Below, one piece after another: positions 14,063 to 63,461 of a DNA stretch of 64,000 bases. The notes under the pieces were generated by a model that saw only the letters and a program-made list of their open reading frames with translations, had not been told where the DNA came from and ran no database searches. Numbering within the stretch: position 1 is the stretch's first letter; the number at the start of each line of letters is the position of its first letter. The DNA is taken from positions 47,998,787-48,062,786 of the forward strand of contig OZ010599.1 of the NCBI GenBank assembly GCA_963932145.1, read 5' to 3'. This DNA comes from Acanthosepion lycidas. Its lineage: Eukaryota; Mollusca; Cephalopoda; Sepiida; Sepiidae. A program made the position numbers and the translations under genes.

Positions 14063-14883
14063 TTGTACATTCAGAAATTGCCAGAATTCTCAAATGATTA
14101 TCAAGAGGTGATGGGCGGAGTACTGTTAATATCACTATTGATTCTTGGCAAAACCTGAAACCCAAATAAGCAATTTGTCTAGAAGCATTATACTGTGAAA
14201 ACCTCTTCATTAAAAATTATTTTTAATATATCTCATAAAACAGACTTAATTTTTAACATTTGACAGCCTTCATAATCTTTTTAAGATTAGAGAAATCCTA
14301 TATAAAAAATGACATTGATTTTAATAAGAAAATGCCATATCTTCACATTAGACTAAAAAATATTTTATAAAATGAGTCATGACTAAACACCTGCCATTTA
14401 TATAAGAAATAATAGCATTAAAAGTTATTCTTTTTATTTTAATAAATTTACATATTACAAGAAAAATGTTTGGGCAGGACACTTTCTGTATAGAAGACCA
14501 ATTTCTTTTAACAACTTAGGACCAATGCAGTCAAATGAATTTGCAATATGAGAAAAAAAAATTAAATTGTGTACCTAAGCAATTTGGCAGACACTAAAAA
14601 GCAGCAACTACAAAGAGCAATAAAATGTTAAAGGATATTGAGATAAGTCAATCTTGAATAAAACAAAATCAAGATGGAAGGAGAAAGAGGATTGAACTAC
14701 ACAGGAAAAGAAGAGAGAGAGTTGTGAGAGAAGTAGACAGACAGGTCTATTCAGTTGCCTTTCTAGTGGATTAGTAAAATATGGAAACCATAAGCTAGAG
14801 AGAGGGTGGGAGCAAAAGAGATTATCCAGTGAGGAGCACTCACACTCCCAAGTCACTGGGGAACAGTTGACTCATGAACTCAC

Positions 14884-14940
14884 CTGATTGTCTCCTGCAA
14901 TTGGGCTGGGGCCTGATTCAGCAAATGTGACACTTTTTTT
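14884..14940 (-). CDS. Candidate in-frame 57-nt exon (KKSVTFAESGPSPIAGDNQ)
   Basis: The minus strand carries a pyrimidine-rich acceptor (TCCCCTTCCTATTTAG) and a consensus donor (CAG|GTGAGTT) 57 nt apart. In phase 0 the interval reads KKSVTFAESGPSPIAGDNQ. Phase 0 is what the upstream EML exon at 23153-23225 leaves. The composition (Ser, Pro, Glu, Asp) suits a flexible loop. One other frame is open and one has a stop. No homologue is recognised, so this may be an EML cassette exon, an exon of a gene nested on this strand, or chance. Confidence 0.35.
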
Positions 14941-15000
14941 CTAAATAGGAAGGGGACCAAACAGATGAAATAATTGAGCATCATGCATGATTTGTAAGTA

Positions 15001-15121
15001 CAAGGGGGTGTTGAAAAGTTCTCGGCTTGGCCCACTTCCCCAAAACTGACCAAATGACAAACATCAGAATTTGTTTTGGAATCCTTTCTTCGGACCAAAA
15101 ATATTTCAGCACCCTACCTTG
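15001..15121 (+). mobile_element. Mariner-type MITE with TA target duplication
   Basis: A 121-bp element flanked by TA. The left end is CAAGGGGGTGTTGAAAAGTT and the right end, reverse-complemented, is CAAGGTAGGGTGCTGAAATA. The TIRs are imperfect but clear. It shares an internal GAATCCTTTCTTC block with 9280-9405, and the left TIR also appears at 27113-27150. Confidence 0.65.
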
Positions 15122-16240
15122 TATATGAAAAGCACTGACTGATCACTCTTTGCTTCAGTTTTAAACTTGTGAATTTAAGAGATCAAATGAAACCAAGATG
15201 GCTGTCATTTTTATTTCTTTTGTTTTACAGAAACAAAGATCAACCTGTCAAGCTGTAAAGACTATGGTAAAAGTACAGATTAACACCATATTTGTTTTTG
15301 TGTGTAAATTAACTTTTGGTTTAATGTTTTTTGTGCTTTTCATTTTAATTTCATTCATTAAGAAGCTCATTTACAAATATATATTTTTTTAATATTTCTA
15401 AGAAGCTCTCCCACAATACAGTCATCATATTCATTGTGAAACCTTTTTGAAATAAAAATGGTAAATTCTAAACTACCTTTAAACTGTTACCGTAACAAAA
15501 AAAAAAAAAAAAAAAATGAAAATCTACTGCAAAATGTAAAATATTTAAAATAGATATTTACTTAAACAATTGGAATCATTTGAAATTGCAACATTAATTT
15601 GTCAACTATTATCTTATGGCAGTAAATGGTGTATGGCAAGTGAGATATCTTCTCGATGGTGTTAATATGTACTCAAGAATATAAAACTCAGTTGTCAACA
15701 CTAATAGTTTTGAAAAGGACCATCAGCAAAATATCAAATTAATTTTGGTATCTTTAAAGATGGATCATTAGTTTGTTCATCCATAAAGAAAATATTTTTT
15801 TTGTTTTGTTTTGATAGGTTTCTTCATTATTTTTTTTATTCTTTATCAATAACATTTTATAGCTGACCTATACTTTGGTCATTAAATAACAGGAATAAAA
15901 GTATAAAAGCAGCTTCAGATATATATCTCATAACTTTGGGCCTCATAATCCATGAACAACATCTTTTGAAACTTCAAAACCCATTATGATTTATTAAATA
16001 TCTCTTGTCTAATACTTCTGCTACTTTCTTTTTCTTCTGACTTTAATCAAGGCTATTCTGGTAAGAATTATATGGATAGTAAGACTCTTAAGTAATTTTG
16101 TAATTTTGGGATTATGTATTTTCATTATCAATCATTATTACTTTTGAGTTTATAAATATTTTTAAGAGAATTTTGAAAAAAAAAAAAAAAAAAAAAAAAT
16201 CCTCAAAATGATGTGTAATAAACTATAATGCATAATAATA

Positions 16241-16449
16241 CAGGGTGGTCAGAAAGTATTGTCATCCATACATTATATAATTTTCTATTTTAGATGGCTG
16301 AGACGAAAATGGTATTATGCAAACCTTCTTGATGTGTGACAGCATCAATGAAAATGAATAAACCGAGTCCAGTCCATTTGTTTTGTAATACTCTTGTCCT
16401 ATTGTTCTTATTCTTTTTGTAGGTGTGACAAGACTTTTGGACCACCCTG
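16241..16449. mobile_element. Tc1/mariner-type MITE (CAGGGTGGTC TIRs)
   Basis: A 209-bp element between TA dinucleotides. The left TIR is CAGGGTGGTCAGAAAGTATT and the right, reverse-complemented, is CAGGGTGGTCCAAAAGTCTT. The interior is non-coding. TIR sequence and TA duplication indicate Tc1/mariner mobilisation. Confidence 0.75.
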
Positions 16450-16617
16450 TATATCCTTATTTTTGATAGCCAAGATTGTTTCCAAATATTTTAGAAATTT
16501 ATGAGAAGTTGCAGACACAAGTCAGTCTTCAGGTCTTCATCTTTCCAAAGTTGTTGATTTTGTTGCAAATTCTCAACCTACATTTCAGAATCACTGTTCT
16601 ATCTGTGTTTGATTGTA

Positions 16618-16719
16618 TTAGGTTGGTGCAAAAATAATGACGTAATAATGTCGTTTTTGACGTATTTTTTTAACGTCAAAAAACGACATTATTACGTCAT
16701 TATTTTTGCACCAACCTAA
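16618..16719. mobile_element. MADE1-like palindromic MITE, GACGTAATAATG subfamily
   Basis: A 102-bp near-perfect palindrome flanked by TA. It opens with TTAGGTTGGTGCAAAAATAA and closes with its reverse complement. The arms contain TGACGTAATAATGTCG. The TIR closely resembles that of Hsmar1/MADE1 mariner elements. Confidence 0.85.
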
Positions 16720-18696
16720 TACTTTGTATTTTCACCAGCTTTCAGACATCACATTACAATTCTTTTCTATAATTTAATATTCTCTCAGATGCTTCTGAAA
16801 GGGTTTATATACTGAACAATCTAAAATTCTGATAAAATTGTCACTATATTGTTCATCAATCACTATATATACTAAATTGGTAATCACAAAAATTTACAGT
16901 ACTGTCTTTATTTAGATCCAAACTAAAAATATTCAAATATAAATATAGTTGGAATATAGTTTCTTTATGTCTATTTTTCCTTGTTCCTGTCCTAGTGTAG
17001 CTTATTAACTTATATCCTCACATTTTCTTAGTTTTGTTGTCAAAGATTTGGATTTTACAGATTCATTTTGTAAAAGAAAAAACAAAAAACTTAATTATGA
17101 AGAAAAAAAATTGATGTAAGAATTTTGAGTTAAAGAATTTTCCTTGTGTTCTTAAAACAGAGTTTAATGTTGGCAACTTGAGTTTTATCATACAATGAAA
17201 AGAAATTTGCATGAAAGACAAATCAATGAAAAATAGAAAAAGGTGATTATTGTGCCTAAAGCCACATATCCAGAGTTGAGAAGGAAGCAAAAAAAAAAAA
17301 AAAAAAAAAAAAATGACAATAAACCAATTTACAGAGAACAGAGGCACCACAAAACTAGCCAACTAGATAATGAAATTTTTGAAGAAAGACCTCAAGCATT
17401 AAAAGATAACTTTCCATTCCAAAAGAAACAATTTCTAATTTGAGAACATAAATGTAATTATCTATAAAAATGTATGGAGAAAAATTTTTTTTAAAGAAAT
17501 ATTGAGAATATTGCATAAGCTTTATTTTTGTTTAGCAGGTATAGTTTTCCGGTTCTCTAACCAATGAGAGGGCACAAAATGTAACCATAAAACTCCTGCC
17601 TAAATCTTTGACCTCTCAGAAATTACCACAAATAAGTCAACAGTTAAAATTAAAATCCAAGTGACTACAAAGATTTAGATAAGGATTTTAAAAACAATAG
17701 TCAATATTTTTTAAAACAACTTGTATTTTAGTTTTTTTTTTGACACAAAATGTTAAGATTACTATTGATAAAGTTTATTTTAGTAATTAAATACTAAATA
17801 TCTTCTACATAAAAATGTATTCATTTATCTTGATTACTTGATAGTTTGAGTTGTTTAGAAATATAATTTTTTTTACACAATATTCAGAGTGGCATGAATG
17901 TCTAAAAATTATTTCAAACAAGAAACCTTCCAATTCCCCAAATAAAAAGAAACAAAATTATGAAAAATTATGTGTATTTTAAATTTCCACATAAAAGAGC
18001 AAAATAGTCTAAGAAATCTGGGTACTGATTTCAACACTCTTTGTGGGTTGACAGATTTTCTAATTTTTACATGAATAATTAACAAAAGTGATTACAAGTT
18101 TGATTTAATCAATCTGATTAAAATTGAAACTTTATCATTATTATAAATAATTTGGGCTTAAAAAGGTATTCCAATATTTCTTATAGTCTTCAACAAATAA
18201 ATATGAATGTAATGACAGTATGAAGATTAACAAATGAAAATGTGTTTAATTTTCTTTTGTGTACTTCTTTTTTGTTTATAGTAAAGTGGTATATTTAAAG
18301 TCACAAGAAAAAAATTGTTCATCAAGTGAAGGTAGATTTTAGCAACAAATCCAAAACTAATAAATATTTCAAACCTTACAAATGACAATAAAAAAAAAAA
18401 AAAACCCCAAAAAACAACAGCTATGGCAGAAGGTAGAGAAAGATGTAGAGAAGCAGTATTAATATAATTCCCCTGATCTTGTTCAATGCTTGAAAGATGA
18501 CCAGAAATGACATGCTCAAATTCATTCTAAATGATAATTGCAGACTAAATAAAGCAAATGTAGAGATTTAGGAAAGTGAGATTTTCTTTGTTCAAAAGAT
18601 TTTGTTTTAAATTGCAAAAGGAATATGAAAAAAGTGAAGTGCAAAGATTTTAGAGAGAAAGAGAAAAAGCCAAAAATAATAAAAATGTTAAGATAT

Positions 18697-18699
<3 letters not shown>

Positions 18700-18766
<67 letters not shown>
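18700..18766. repeat. (CA)n(TA)n microsatellite
   Basis: A short CA run passes into about 60 bp of TA. Confidence 0.97.
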
Positions 18767-18767
<1 letters not shown>

Positions 18768-20814
18768 AGAGAGAAGCAGATATGAGATTTTAATAAGAAA
18801 TGAAAGCTCTTTTAATTTGAAGCTATGAATGAAATTAATAAAAATTTCTATTTCATTAATACATTTTATATCTTGTGTAGTTTCCTGGAATATAATTTAA
18901 CAAATTCATTTATCAATGAATCATTTAATTTCAATTACAAATAAAGTGAATATAAATTTCTATTAACAATTCTGGGAAAAAAACTCATTTGATCAAATTG
19001 TTCTATTGTATTTTTTATGTTTGTGCATGCATGCATGTTTTTAATGCTGATGTTTTTTTCCACTATAGTTGATTATTTTAACTATGACAATATGAAATGA
19101 CACTAAAGGAAAAAATATATGCAACTATTTTTGCTTATTCTTGAGTTTTTCATTTTGTATAATGGGAAAAAGCTAAAAAGAAAAAAAAGAAAAAAAAAAC
19201 TATACAGAAAATAAAAATAAGTTTATGTAAAATAAAATTAAAAAGACTGGATTTAAATTTAATTCTTTATCCCAATGGGATGAGATTTTAATAAAACATA
19301 TAGAAAAAAAAAAAAAAAAAACATATCCCTTATTACCATCTTAAAAAAAGAAAAAAAACAAATCAGAAAAGAATACTATGCTACACACACAACCAGGACA
19401 GACCAGATAAATAGAAAAATCACAATGAATAACCTTTATTTGAAGGCAGTCATGTGATTAAATGAAAAAGCAAGGCCAGAGATAGTCCCAGAGCAACAAG
19501 TCCCGAGAGTAATTTTGGACAAATTTTCAACAAAAAAGGAGGAATATGTCATACTATTTCACAGTAAGTAATGTTCTCCAATTGCATTCCTTTCTTTCTG
19601 GTTGGTCTAAGGATGACACGACCATGCTTATTTTTATGATTAGGCCATTTCATTTTCTTCTCTTCCTAAACAAGTGATATTTTAATTTTATTAGATAACT
19701 ACATGAAAATTGTGAGACTGATACAAACCAATTCTGAAAAGTAGATAAATATTTAATAAGCAAGCATTAAAACTGAATTTCCAAGGACCTGAAAGAATTT
19801 ATTCAGCTTCATAAAGTTACAAAATTCATTCTGATATCCAATTTTCTAATCATAAACAAATGTAGAATGTTATTAATATTTGCTTTCATATATAGAGTTT
19901 TCTCTGACTTTGAATGAAATATATTTTTGGCTTAAAAATCACCTTTTTGCAGATTTATCATTGTTGGTACATTTATCTGACAGGGAAAGCTGGTCATTAT
20001 ATTTAAATGTCAGCCTTAAGAGATTTCAATTGTTAAAGCCCTGCAGTTCTAATTTGTTGAAAAATCTGAATATGTGATGTTAGTTTAATTAAATAGATAT
20101 AATCTCAGAAACAGTTAAGAATCAAGTTAGTTTTATATGAGAGTAAACTGATTTCTCTTTCAAATGATGTCAAATTTAACCTTCTTAGTAGATAATTTAT
20201 TACAGATATTTTTGGAAATCTACAACTTTGTAAAAGTTGTATATTTCCATTGTTTCTAGTTGATCATGTGATAAGTGTTAACATTACGTATCGAAATACT
20301 TTGCTACCTGATTGCGACCATATTCAGGCACTCTCGAACTGTAAGCATATGAAGTGTATAGGTGCTTCCAGCCTTAAAATATTTGTATTCTTAATTGAAA
20401 AATGATTTGGTAATAATACAATTTTCTCACAGCTTAATAGTATTTATTTTTTGATCTTGTTAATATGTGATTAATAAGCAAGAAGATGGAATTAATTATT
20501 AACATTTTAGTATTTATTCACATTAAAATACTATAGTTCATCCAATGTATCTTTAAAATGGTGTTTATTTCATAAGTTTTAGCATTAAGAATTGATATTA
20601 AGATTTTAATCCCAAACCATATTGTTTGCTCAACAACAGCAAGCTCATATTTTATAACAGAAAAAAATAATCTTACAAAAAACAAAAAAACCCATTATAC
20701 TAAGATTCTTCAAACATTTCAAGAGTTACTAACATAATTTTAAAATGTTAAACTAAATTAACTGGATCCTGTGTAGTAGATCAATGACAAAAATGCAGAA
20801 TAATTATTAACTCG

Positions 20815-20905
20815 CTTGGATTATTCTTTCACGCTCAGTAATCCCTTGTATCTTAGTAGCTTTATTGCTTCCCTTGGGGTAAAAAAAAAAAAAAAAAAAA
20901 AAAAT
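20815..20905 (+). mobile_element. LINE/SINE 3' tail with poly(A)
   Basis: TTATTCTTTCACGCTCAGTA...CTTGTATCTTAGTAGCTTTA...CTTGGGGT is followed directly by about 24 A. The block resembles the end of the LINE remnant at 11640-11690. It looks like a 5'-truncated retroposed 3' end. Confidence 0.45.
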
Positions 20906-21307
20906 AAGGATTAATATCAATTTGCTTAAATAAAGAAAAGAGATCCTTAAGCTTTGGTTGCAAACTGAAGGAAATGGAAAAACTTCTCTAAAACCTCTTC
21001 TAATATTGGATTTTATTGATTAACAAGTGACCTGTAGGTAGAAATGGTAAAATGATTATGAAAATACACAAATCATGAAGAACTGTGTGCATCCAACATA
21101 TTCATCCAAAACCTTATGTATCTTATCTGTAAAGAAATGATAAGAGAAATGTGGCCATATATGGTTTTGGTTTCTTTTTATTAATATGAATATAGGGGTA
21201 AGAAATTAGGTCCCCTTCCTAACATCTGCACTAAAAACAAAGATTAATCTAACCAGCAGGCAATAGAATGTTCTTACACCTAAGAATGTTTATCACCAAT
21301 AATTATA

Positions 21308-21406
21308 TTAGGTTGGTGCAAAAATAATGACGTAATAATATTTTTTGACGTATTTTTTAACATCAAAAAACAACATTATTACGTCATTATTTTTGCATCA
21401 ACCTAA
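21308..21406. mobile_element. MADE1-like palindromic MITE, GACGTAATAATG subfamily
   Basis: A 99-bp element, TA-flanked, with the same TTAGGTTGGTGCAAAAATAA terminus as the 16618 copy. The arms are slightly diverged (CAACATTATTACG, and TTTGCATCAACC at the right end), so it is probably older. Confidence 0.83.
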
Positions 21407-22094
21407 TACTTTATTACTGGTGGATTATATTTGCAATATCAATTTATTTTTAAGAAAAAATTTAACACAGAAGCAACATTATGATTTATATAATTGATGA
21501 CAAGAGAAAAAAAATGTTGATGCATATAAATTTTGTAAAACACTCTTTTAGACAGAATGACAAAGGGAAAAACATTGTGCATGTAGAAGGACTTTATCAG
21601 ACTAAAGTAATGTTTTGATTGATGGAATTATGTGTATAGTAAGAAGGGATATAAAAATGCAAGCTTCATTCATAATTATACACCAATAAGGAATGCTGAA
21701 GATGTCAGAATGCTGAAATTTAAAACTTTTTTTTTTTTTTTTTTAGATGTATCTGAGTCTGACTTCATTCAATTTCCTTATGTGTTTGCTTTTATCACTT
21801 ATTAACTATCCCACATTATGATAATAGATGATCTGCTAAAAAAGGTGAAATGTAAAAAAACCAAACATAAATTTACCATAGATCATCTACCAATCAAATC
21901 ACTTTCTATACACTATAATTTTAGTAAATTGCTTTCTTTTTTAATTAAAGAAACATTAAAAAACCTTTTCCAAACATAACTTGTGTTTTAACCCTGAACT
22001 ACAAGTCATTGGAAAGGAGCTTTAATCAGTATAGTTCTTAAATCAAAATAAATCTTTATATAAGCATAATTCATTAATAGGCAAATATTTTTTT

Positions 22095-22097
<3 letters not shown>

Positions 22098-22127
<30 letters not shown>
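22098..22127. repeat. Poly(A) tract
   Basis: About 29 consecutive A. Confidence 0.95.
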
Positions 22128-22129
<2 letters not shown>

Positions 22130-23152
22130 ATTCTAGTCAATTTAATTTTTTTTTTTTATTTCACTAAGCTTAATACAAATGAATTTGTTATATGAATGCT
22201 AATGCCTTTATTTAGTAATTTACTAAAGTAAATGAGGTGAGCCACACAGAAATTATGCTGCTAATATTTGTGTAATTGAATTGTGAATCACGTAAAAAGA
22301 TGTTTTCAAGACAAAAGTAAATAAACAAACCATTTATAAATTTGCAAAGTGAAATTTGAAAATATCTATTAAAAGAATTTGGCCAAGTGAATTATGCAGG
22401 GAGTCAAATGTTTTCTTCTCAGTAAGAATCACAAAACAGTTGAAAGATGTCAAAAAATGTATTCTATTGTCCAAATAAATCTTGAACTGATAATGACTTC
22501 TCAAAATTAGAAGCACTAAATTGAAAAGACATTTCTGGTAAATTGGTTTTTTGAAATAAGAAGCATTTTAGGAGGAAGGAGACAAAATTTAGCTAAAGTT
22601 ACTTATTTGTTTTGGAAAGCAAGATATTCAGGAATACTTAAAGAGAAAAAGTTTTTTGCAAAAGTCTGGAATATTCTTAAAAAAAAAAAAAAAAATGAAC
22701 ACAGATCAGAACTGAAGTCTTATTTAGCAATAAAAATAGTCAATAATGTTTTAAGAAATTAGGCTAGGTATTATTATTAGTTTCATTGTTTTTAAATCTA
22801 AAACATTTTTAAAGGACTTAATTTAAAGACTTTATAAAATTTGTTTCATGTAAAAGACTTTTCAAATTATTTTCAGTGTTATAAAAATGTCTTAAAACTA
22901 AAAATTGGAAAAACAAAACAGGCTTTAATTTTTTTTTTATTACAAAAAGACTGGAATTCTTGAAAACAAATTAAAAAATCCATACATGAAAAACAGAACA
23001 AATAATATTTTAAATTATCCAATTTTAATGAGTAAAAAAAAAAACAAAAAAAAGCTAAACAGACAGAATCAAATTAAAAAAAACAAACCAACGCAAAAAC
23101 CCAGTAAATCACAAAATAATGTTAAAATTATAAAAATTAAAAAATGACTTAC

Positions 23153-59514
<36,362 letters not shown>

Positions 59515-62500
59515 CTAGAGAAAAAGAAACATCAAGTTAGTATGCATGATTCAAAAGCAATAAGTAAATTTATGAGTTAGACATCTTTGGCATGAATGAA
59601 ATGTATTACAAGTGATTTCACTTGAAAAAGTTTGTTTATAAAAAAAGAGTGTTAGCTATCTGTGCATGAGGAGGAGGAGGAGGAGGGTGGATCAATAAGT
59701 CGATAGCCTGATAGTTACTAGCTGAATTCTGATCTGAAATTGTCACTGTCTAATGTTTGATCTTTATTATTATACCTACTGCTGAATCTAAGTACAATGA
59801 TAAGGAAGGAATATTTTTGCATAAAATAAAAGGTTTTTAATATTTTTAAATTAAGCTTTCGACTTATTGATGTACCTGGATGCATATATCATTTCAAGAT
59901 ACATAAGCACACAAAGACAAATTGATCAACAATAGAAAGAAAAGGAAGGTTAGCAAATTCAGTTAAAAATGGATAAAGTTATAAAATATCATTTTATTCT
60001 TTTTTGTAAAATTCAGCATTCAGAATATGAGCATCAAAAGAAAAAAAATATCAGATTCAAAATATAAAAAAATCCATGAAAATTAAATCATTTGTAACAT
60101 TTAAAAATTCATAAGACAATAAAAGAAAGGAAAAGTTACAAAATGAATTCAATACTATATTTAAAACTTATGGGCCTTAATCTATGTTAAATAGGTTAAT
60201 AATGACCCAAAGGTTTTACAAGTACGTTCCAAGCAGAAATAAGCAACTTTCTCATTGATGACCATCATGTGACTGGTCAGCTTATTTCTTTTGAGAATTT
60301 GGTGCTGAAATAGCTGACCATACAGTTGTTGTCTGTAGATAAAGAGAAGTAAAAAGTGAAATTAATGAAAGGAGGAAAAAAAAAAAAAATCAACAGTTTG
60401 TCTTTTCTGTCAATAAAATAATTTGCAGATTTCATATTGTCCCTTGGTGCCAAATGCAAAAAAAAAAAAAAAAAAAATCTATAACAGACAAGATCATTTT
60501 AGTAGATGAATACAAAATGAGAACATTGTAATTTGCTAGATATAATGAGAACAAAAACAGTTAAATGTGTGGCTAGAAAGAGGGTAAATTGAAGCAAATC
60601 TGACTGGACAGTTCAGTATACTAAATCATTGACTCCCCCCCACCTCCGTCTCTTTGGTGCCCCAAAAAAATAATTAAGTCATGCAAAAAAGAAAAGAATA
60701 TATATATCAGGAGTTTATCAAATTAGTAGTATTTGAAAACTTGTCTTTAAAGTAAATAAATACATACAATATTTTAAGAGAGAATTAAGTCACTTAAAAT
60801 TAATCTGAATTTTTTTAAAAATCACATTTTTTCCACTTTTGAAAACAAATGTTTGTAAATTGACATGTGATTAAGCATTTTCTACTTAAAATGTTTATAT
60901 AATGTGTTGCCAAATGTTAATAAAAAAAAAACATTTAGCACTTTTTAATCTTGTATCTACAGATGTGTCCTGTAAAGCTTTTCAATGATATTTGTAAATT
61001 TATAAAGCAGGGTCACTGAAAATGTTTATAATAAAGAATATATAACTTTGGTTCATAGTTATTTAATTATTATTCAACAATTTGCTGCTTACAATCCCAT
61101 ATGATTTTTATTCTTTTTAAATTGTCATTGGCACTTAACAGAGGAAAGTAAACATGACTAACCCTCTTCTATAATTACTGTCTCACTATAGCAGCAATGT
61201 ATTGTAAACATCCTAGATAAGTGACTAGTCATGTCATACACAGTGCTAAAAATATTTTAACTAATAAAATCTCTAATAAAATTTTAGATTTTGGCATATA
61301 GAATGCAGTGGTGCATTAAAATGGATTTTTAATTCTGAAAGTTGCTTGACAGAAGTTAATCTAATAAATATCAGTGATTTTTTTTTATGTTTAAGCTTTT
61401 GTTTACAGCTAAACAAAAATTGTTCATATTCTGTTTACTTAAATGTTATAAATTATAAGCCAACAAACAAATCTGATGGCTAAGTAATTTCAATATTGAA
61501 AGAAAGATTTATTCAAGTAAGGACTTAAGTTACCTGATAGCTTTCTAATACAGTTTACATTGCTTTAAAAAGTTATAACCAATATATTATTATTATTATT
61601 TTTTTTTTTTTTACTCAAGATTTTTGTCATTTTTCTCAGTGCAATTTTGTGTCTATGCTAACTTGATAGCCAGGAAAACAAAAATAGCTCATGTTCAAAA
61701 ATGTTCGTGACAGGATTTGATAAAAATAAAAGCAATAAATGTTTGGAAAAGAAACTTTCAAATGATGACTCTGCATAAAATCAAAGAGAGAAAAACAAAC
61801 ATGTAATACAAAGTCACACCAGATGATCCAAAAGAAATAATTTCATTTCTATCAGAAAAATAGACAATAAAAATGCATTAGTACAAAAAATTAACAAGCT
61901 ACTTGAAATAAATAATTCAAGTATTAAAAAGTGGGTGTGTGGTGGTATTTCTTTTTGATTTCTATATAAATATATATTTTATGTACAAATAACATACTAC
62001 TCAGTTGAATAACAACAACAGTTATGATTAAATGATTGTTAAAACCCTAATTACAAATATTAGACAGAGTTCATTTAATGACAATATTGATTTTTATATT
62101 TTTATTTTTCAAGATGAAATAAAATTTAACTGATCTTTATTCTGACTTCATGAATTAATTCATTTTTTTTTTTTTTTAAACATAACTTAGCCAATTATTT
62201 TTGTAGGGTAGATATACAACTGAATTTTAAATAAACTTAAAAAACATTATTCACAATAACAAAAATTTCAGTAGTGATGATCAATGTTCAATTATTGAGG
62301 TAAATTGATATTTTACAATAAAATCACATCTTTTAGCAATGTTGAATTAGCCATAGATCTGTAAAATTAGGAGATTCTACAGATTATTAAAAGGTAGACA
62401 ATCATCCAAGATACTATGACATAGTGAACTTCATTAAAAATTAACACTTTTAATCAAAGCTTCTGAAATATCTATCTGATCCTCAAATCAATATTTTTAT

Positions 62501-63430
62501 ATATTTTCTCAGAGCATAAGTAATAACTAATGAAATCAACTTGAGCCTCTGAACTGTTGAAGGTTGGGAGGGGGAATAACAAAATCATTGTGCACAATTG
62601 GGGTTTAATATCAGAAAAGACTAGGGAAACTTGATTCATGCATATAAAAACGTTGTGTAATGTGAAGTGGCCATTATTCAGCCAATTGGTTTTATTAAAT
62701 AATTTGATTTTATGAAGATGAATTTTCTTTGTTTGAGAAGTTTATTAAAACAGGAAAAATAGGAAATCCATTTTTATTCTTTAACTTCATGTATCATTAT
62801 CCTTTGTTAATATTTCTGCTGTTCCTAATGATAACAACTCTCTTCACGATTGTTTTGGTTAAGTTCCTCATTATGAGAATTATCCGCATTCTAAGGCATT
62901 AATATTTATATATAAATACTTTAACAGTGTGAATTAAACTGAGAAACACTGTAGTAATCAATGTATACTTAATATATACAGTAATGGCTTTCTCAAATTT
63001 ATTTTAAAAAGTTATTGAAGTTATCTTAAGTACAGAAATATTAAAATTAAAAAAAAAAAAAAAGAAAAAAAAAGAAAATTGATTAATAATCATTTTCATT
63101 ATATAAACAATTTTTACTAAAATTATCTCTATTCTTGTCTAAAAGTTTTCATTCAATTCACACTATTACAACTGGTTCTAAAATAAAAGTCAAATAAAGA
63201 AATGAAACCAATTCATGCATCATCCTAATTTTGCTTATCAGGACAGCATGGTAAGGACTGATGATGAGACAGGTAAGTCCAAGTTTAATGTTTCTCTTCT
63301 TATTAACACTCTTTGGAAAAGTAGTAACAAACAAAGAGAATTTTTACCTTGTTTCTAGGTTTCATTTTGGCACTAACTGAATCAATTTGCATCTCATCAA
63401 AGTACCATTAAAAAAAATCAATTTAGAACC

Positions 63431-63461
<31 letters not shown>

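Larger units (their letters stand above)
1..23152 (-). other. Downstream side of the EML fragment, mostly unrecognised
   Basis: About 23 kb after the last recognised EML exon. It carries SINE, LINE and MITE remnants, microsatellites and two candidate cassette exons, each listed separately. The intervals 1-2.8, 3.2-7.1, 7.9-9.2, 9.9-11.3, 13.1-14.8, 17.0-20.8 and 21.5-23.1 kb show only A/T-rich sequence, poly(A) runs and (TA)n. No WD-repeat exon was recognised, though short exons could be missed by eye. Confidence 0.6.

Noticed and set aside
17063..17443. Overlapping ORFs on both strands around 17.1-17.4 kb
   Set aside because: They depend on poly(A)/poly(T) translated as Lys or Phe runs. No conserved motif is seen.
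20307..20341. 31-nt minus-strand interval between TTACAG and GTAGCA near 20.3 kb
   Set aside because: The length is not a multiple of three, and from phase 0 it reads a stop after four codons. The splice sites alone are not enough.
63345..63400. Possible EML first exon (MQIDSVSAKMKPRNK then GTAAAA) on the minus strand
   Set aside because: The donor is weak and the peptide is not recognised. It ends in phase 0, but the linker exon needs a phase-2 predecessor.
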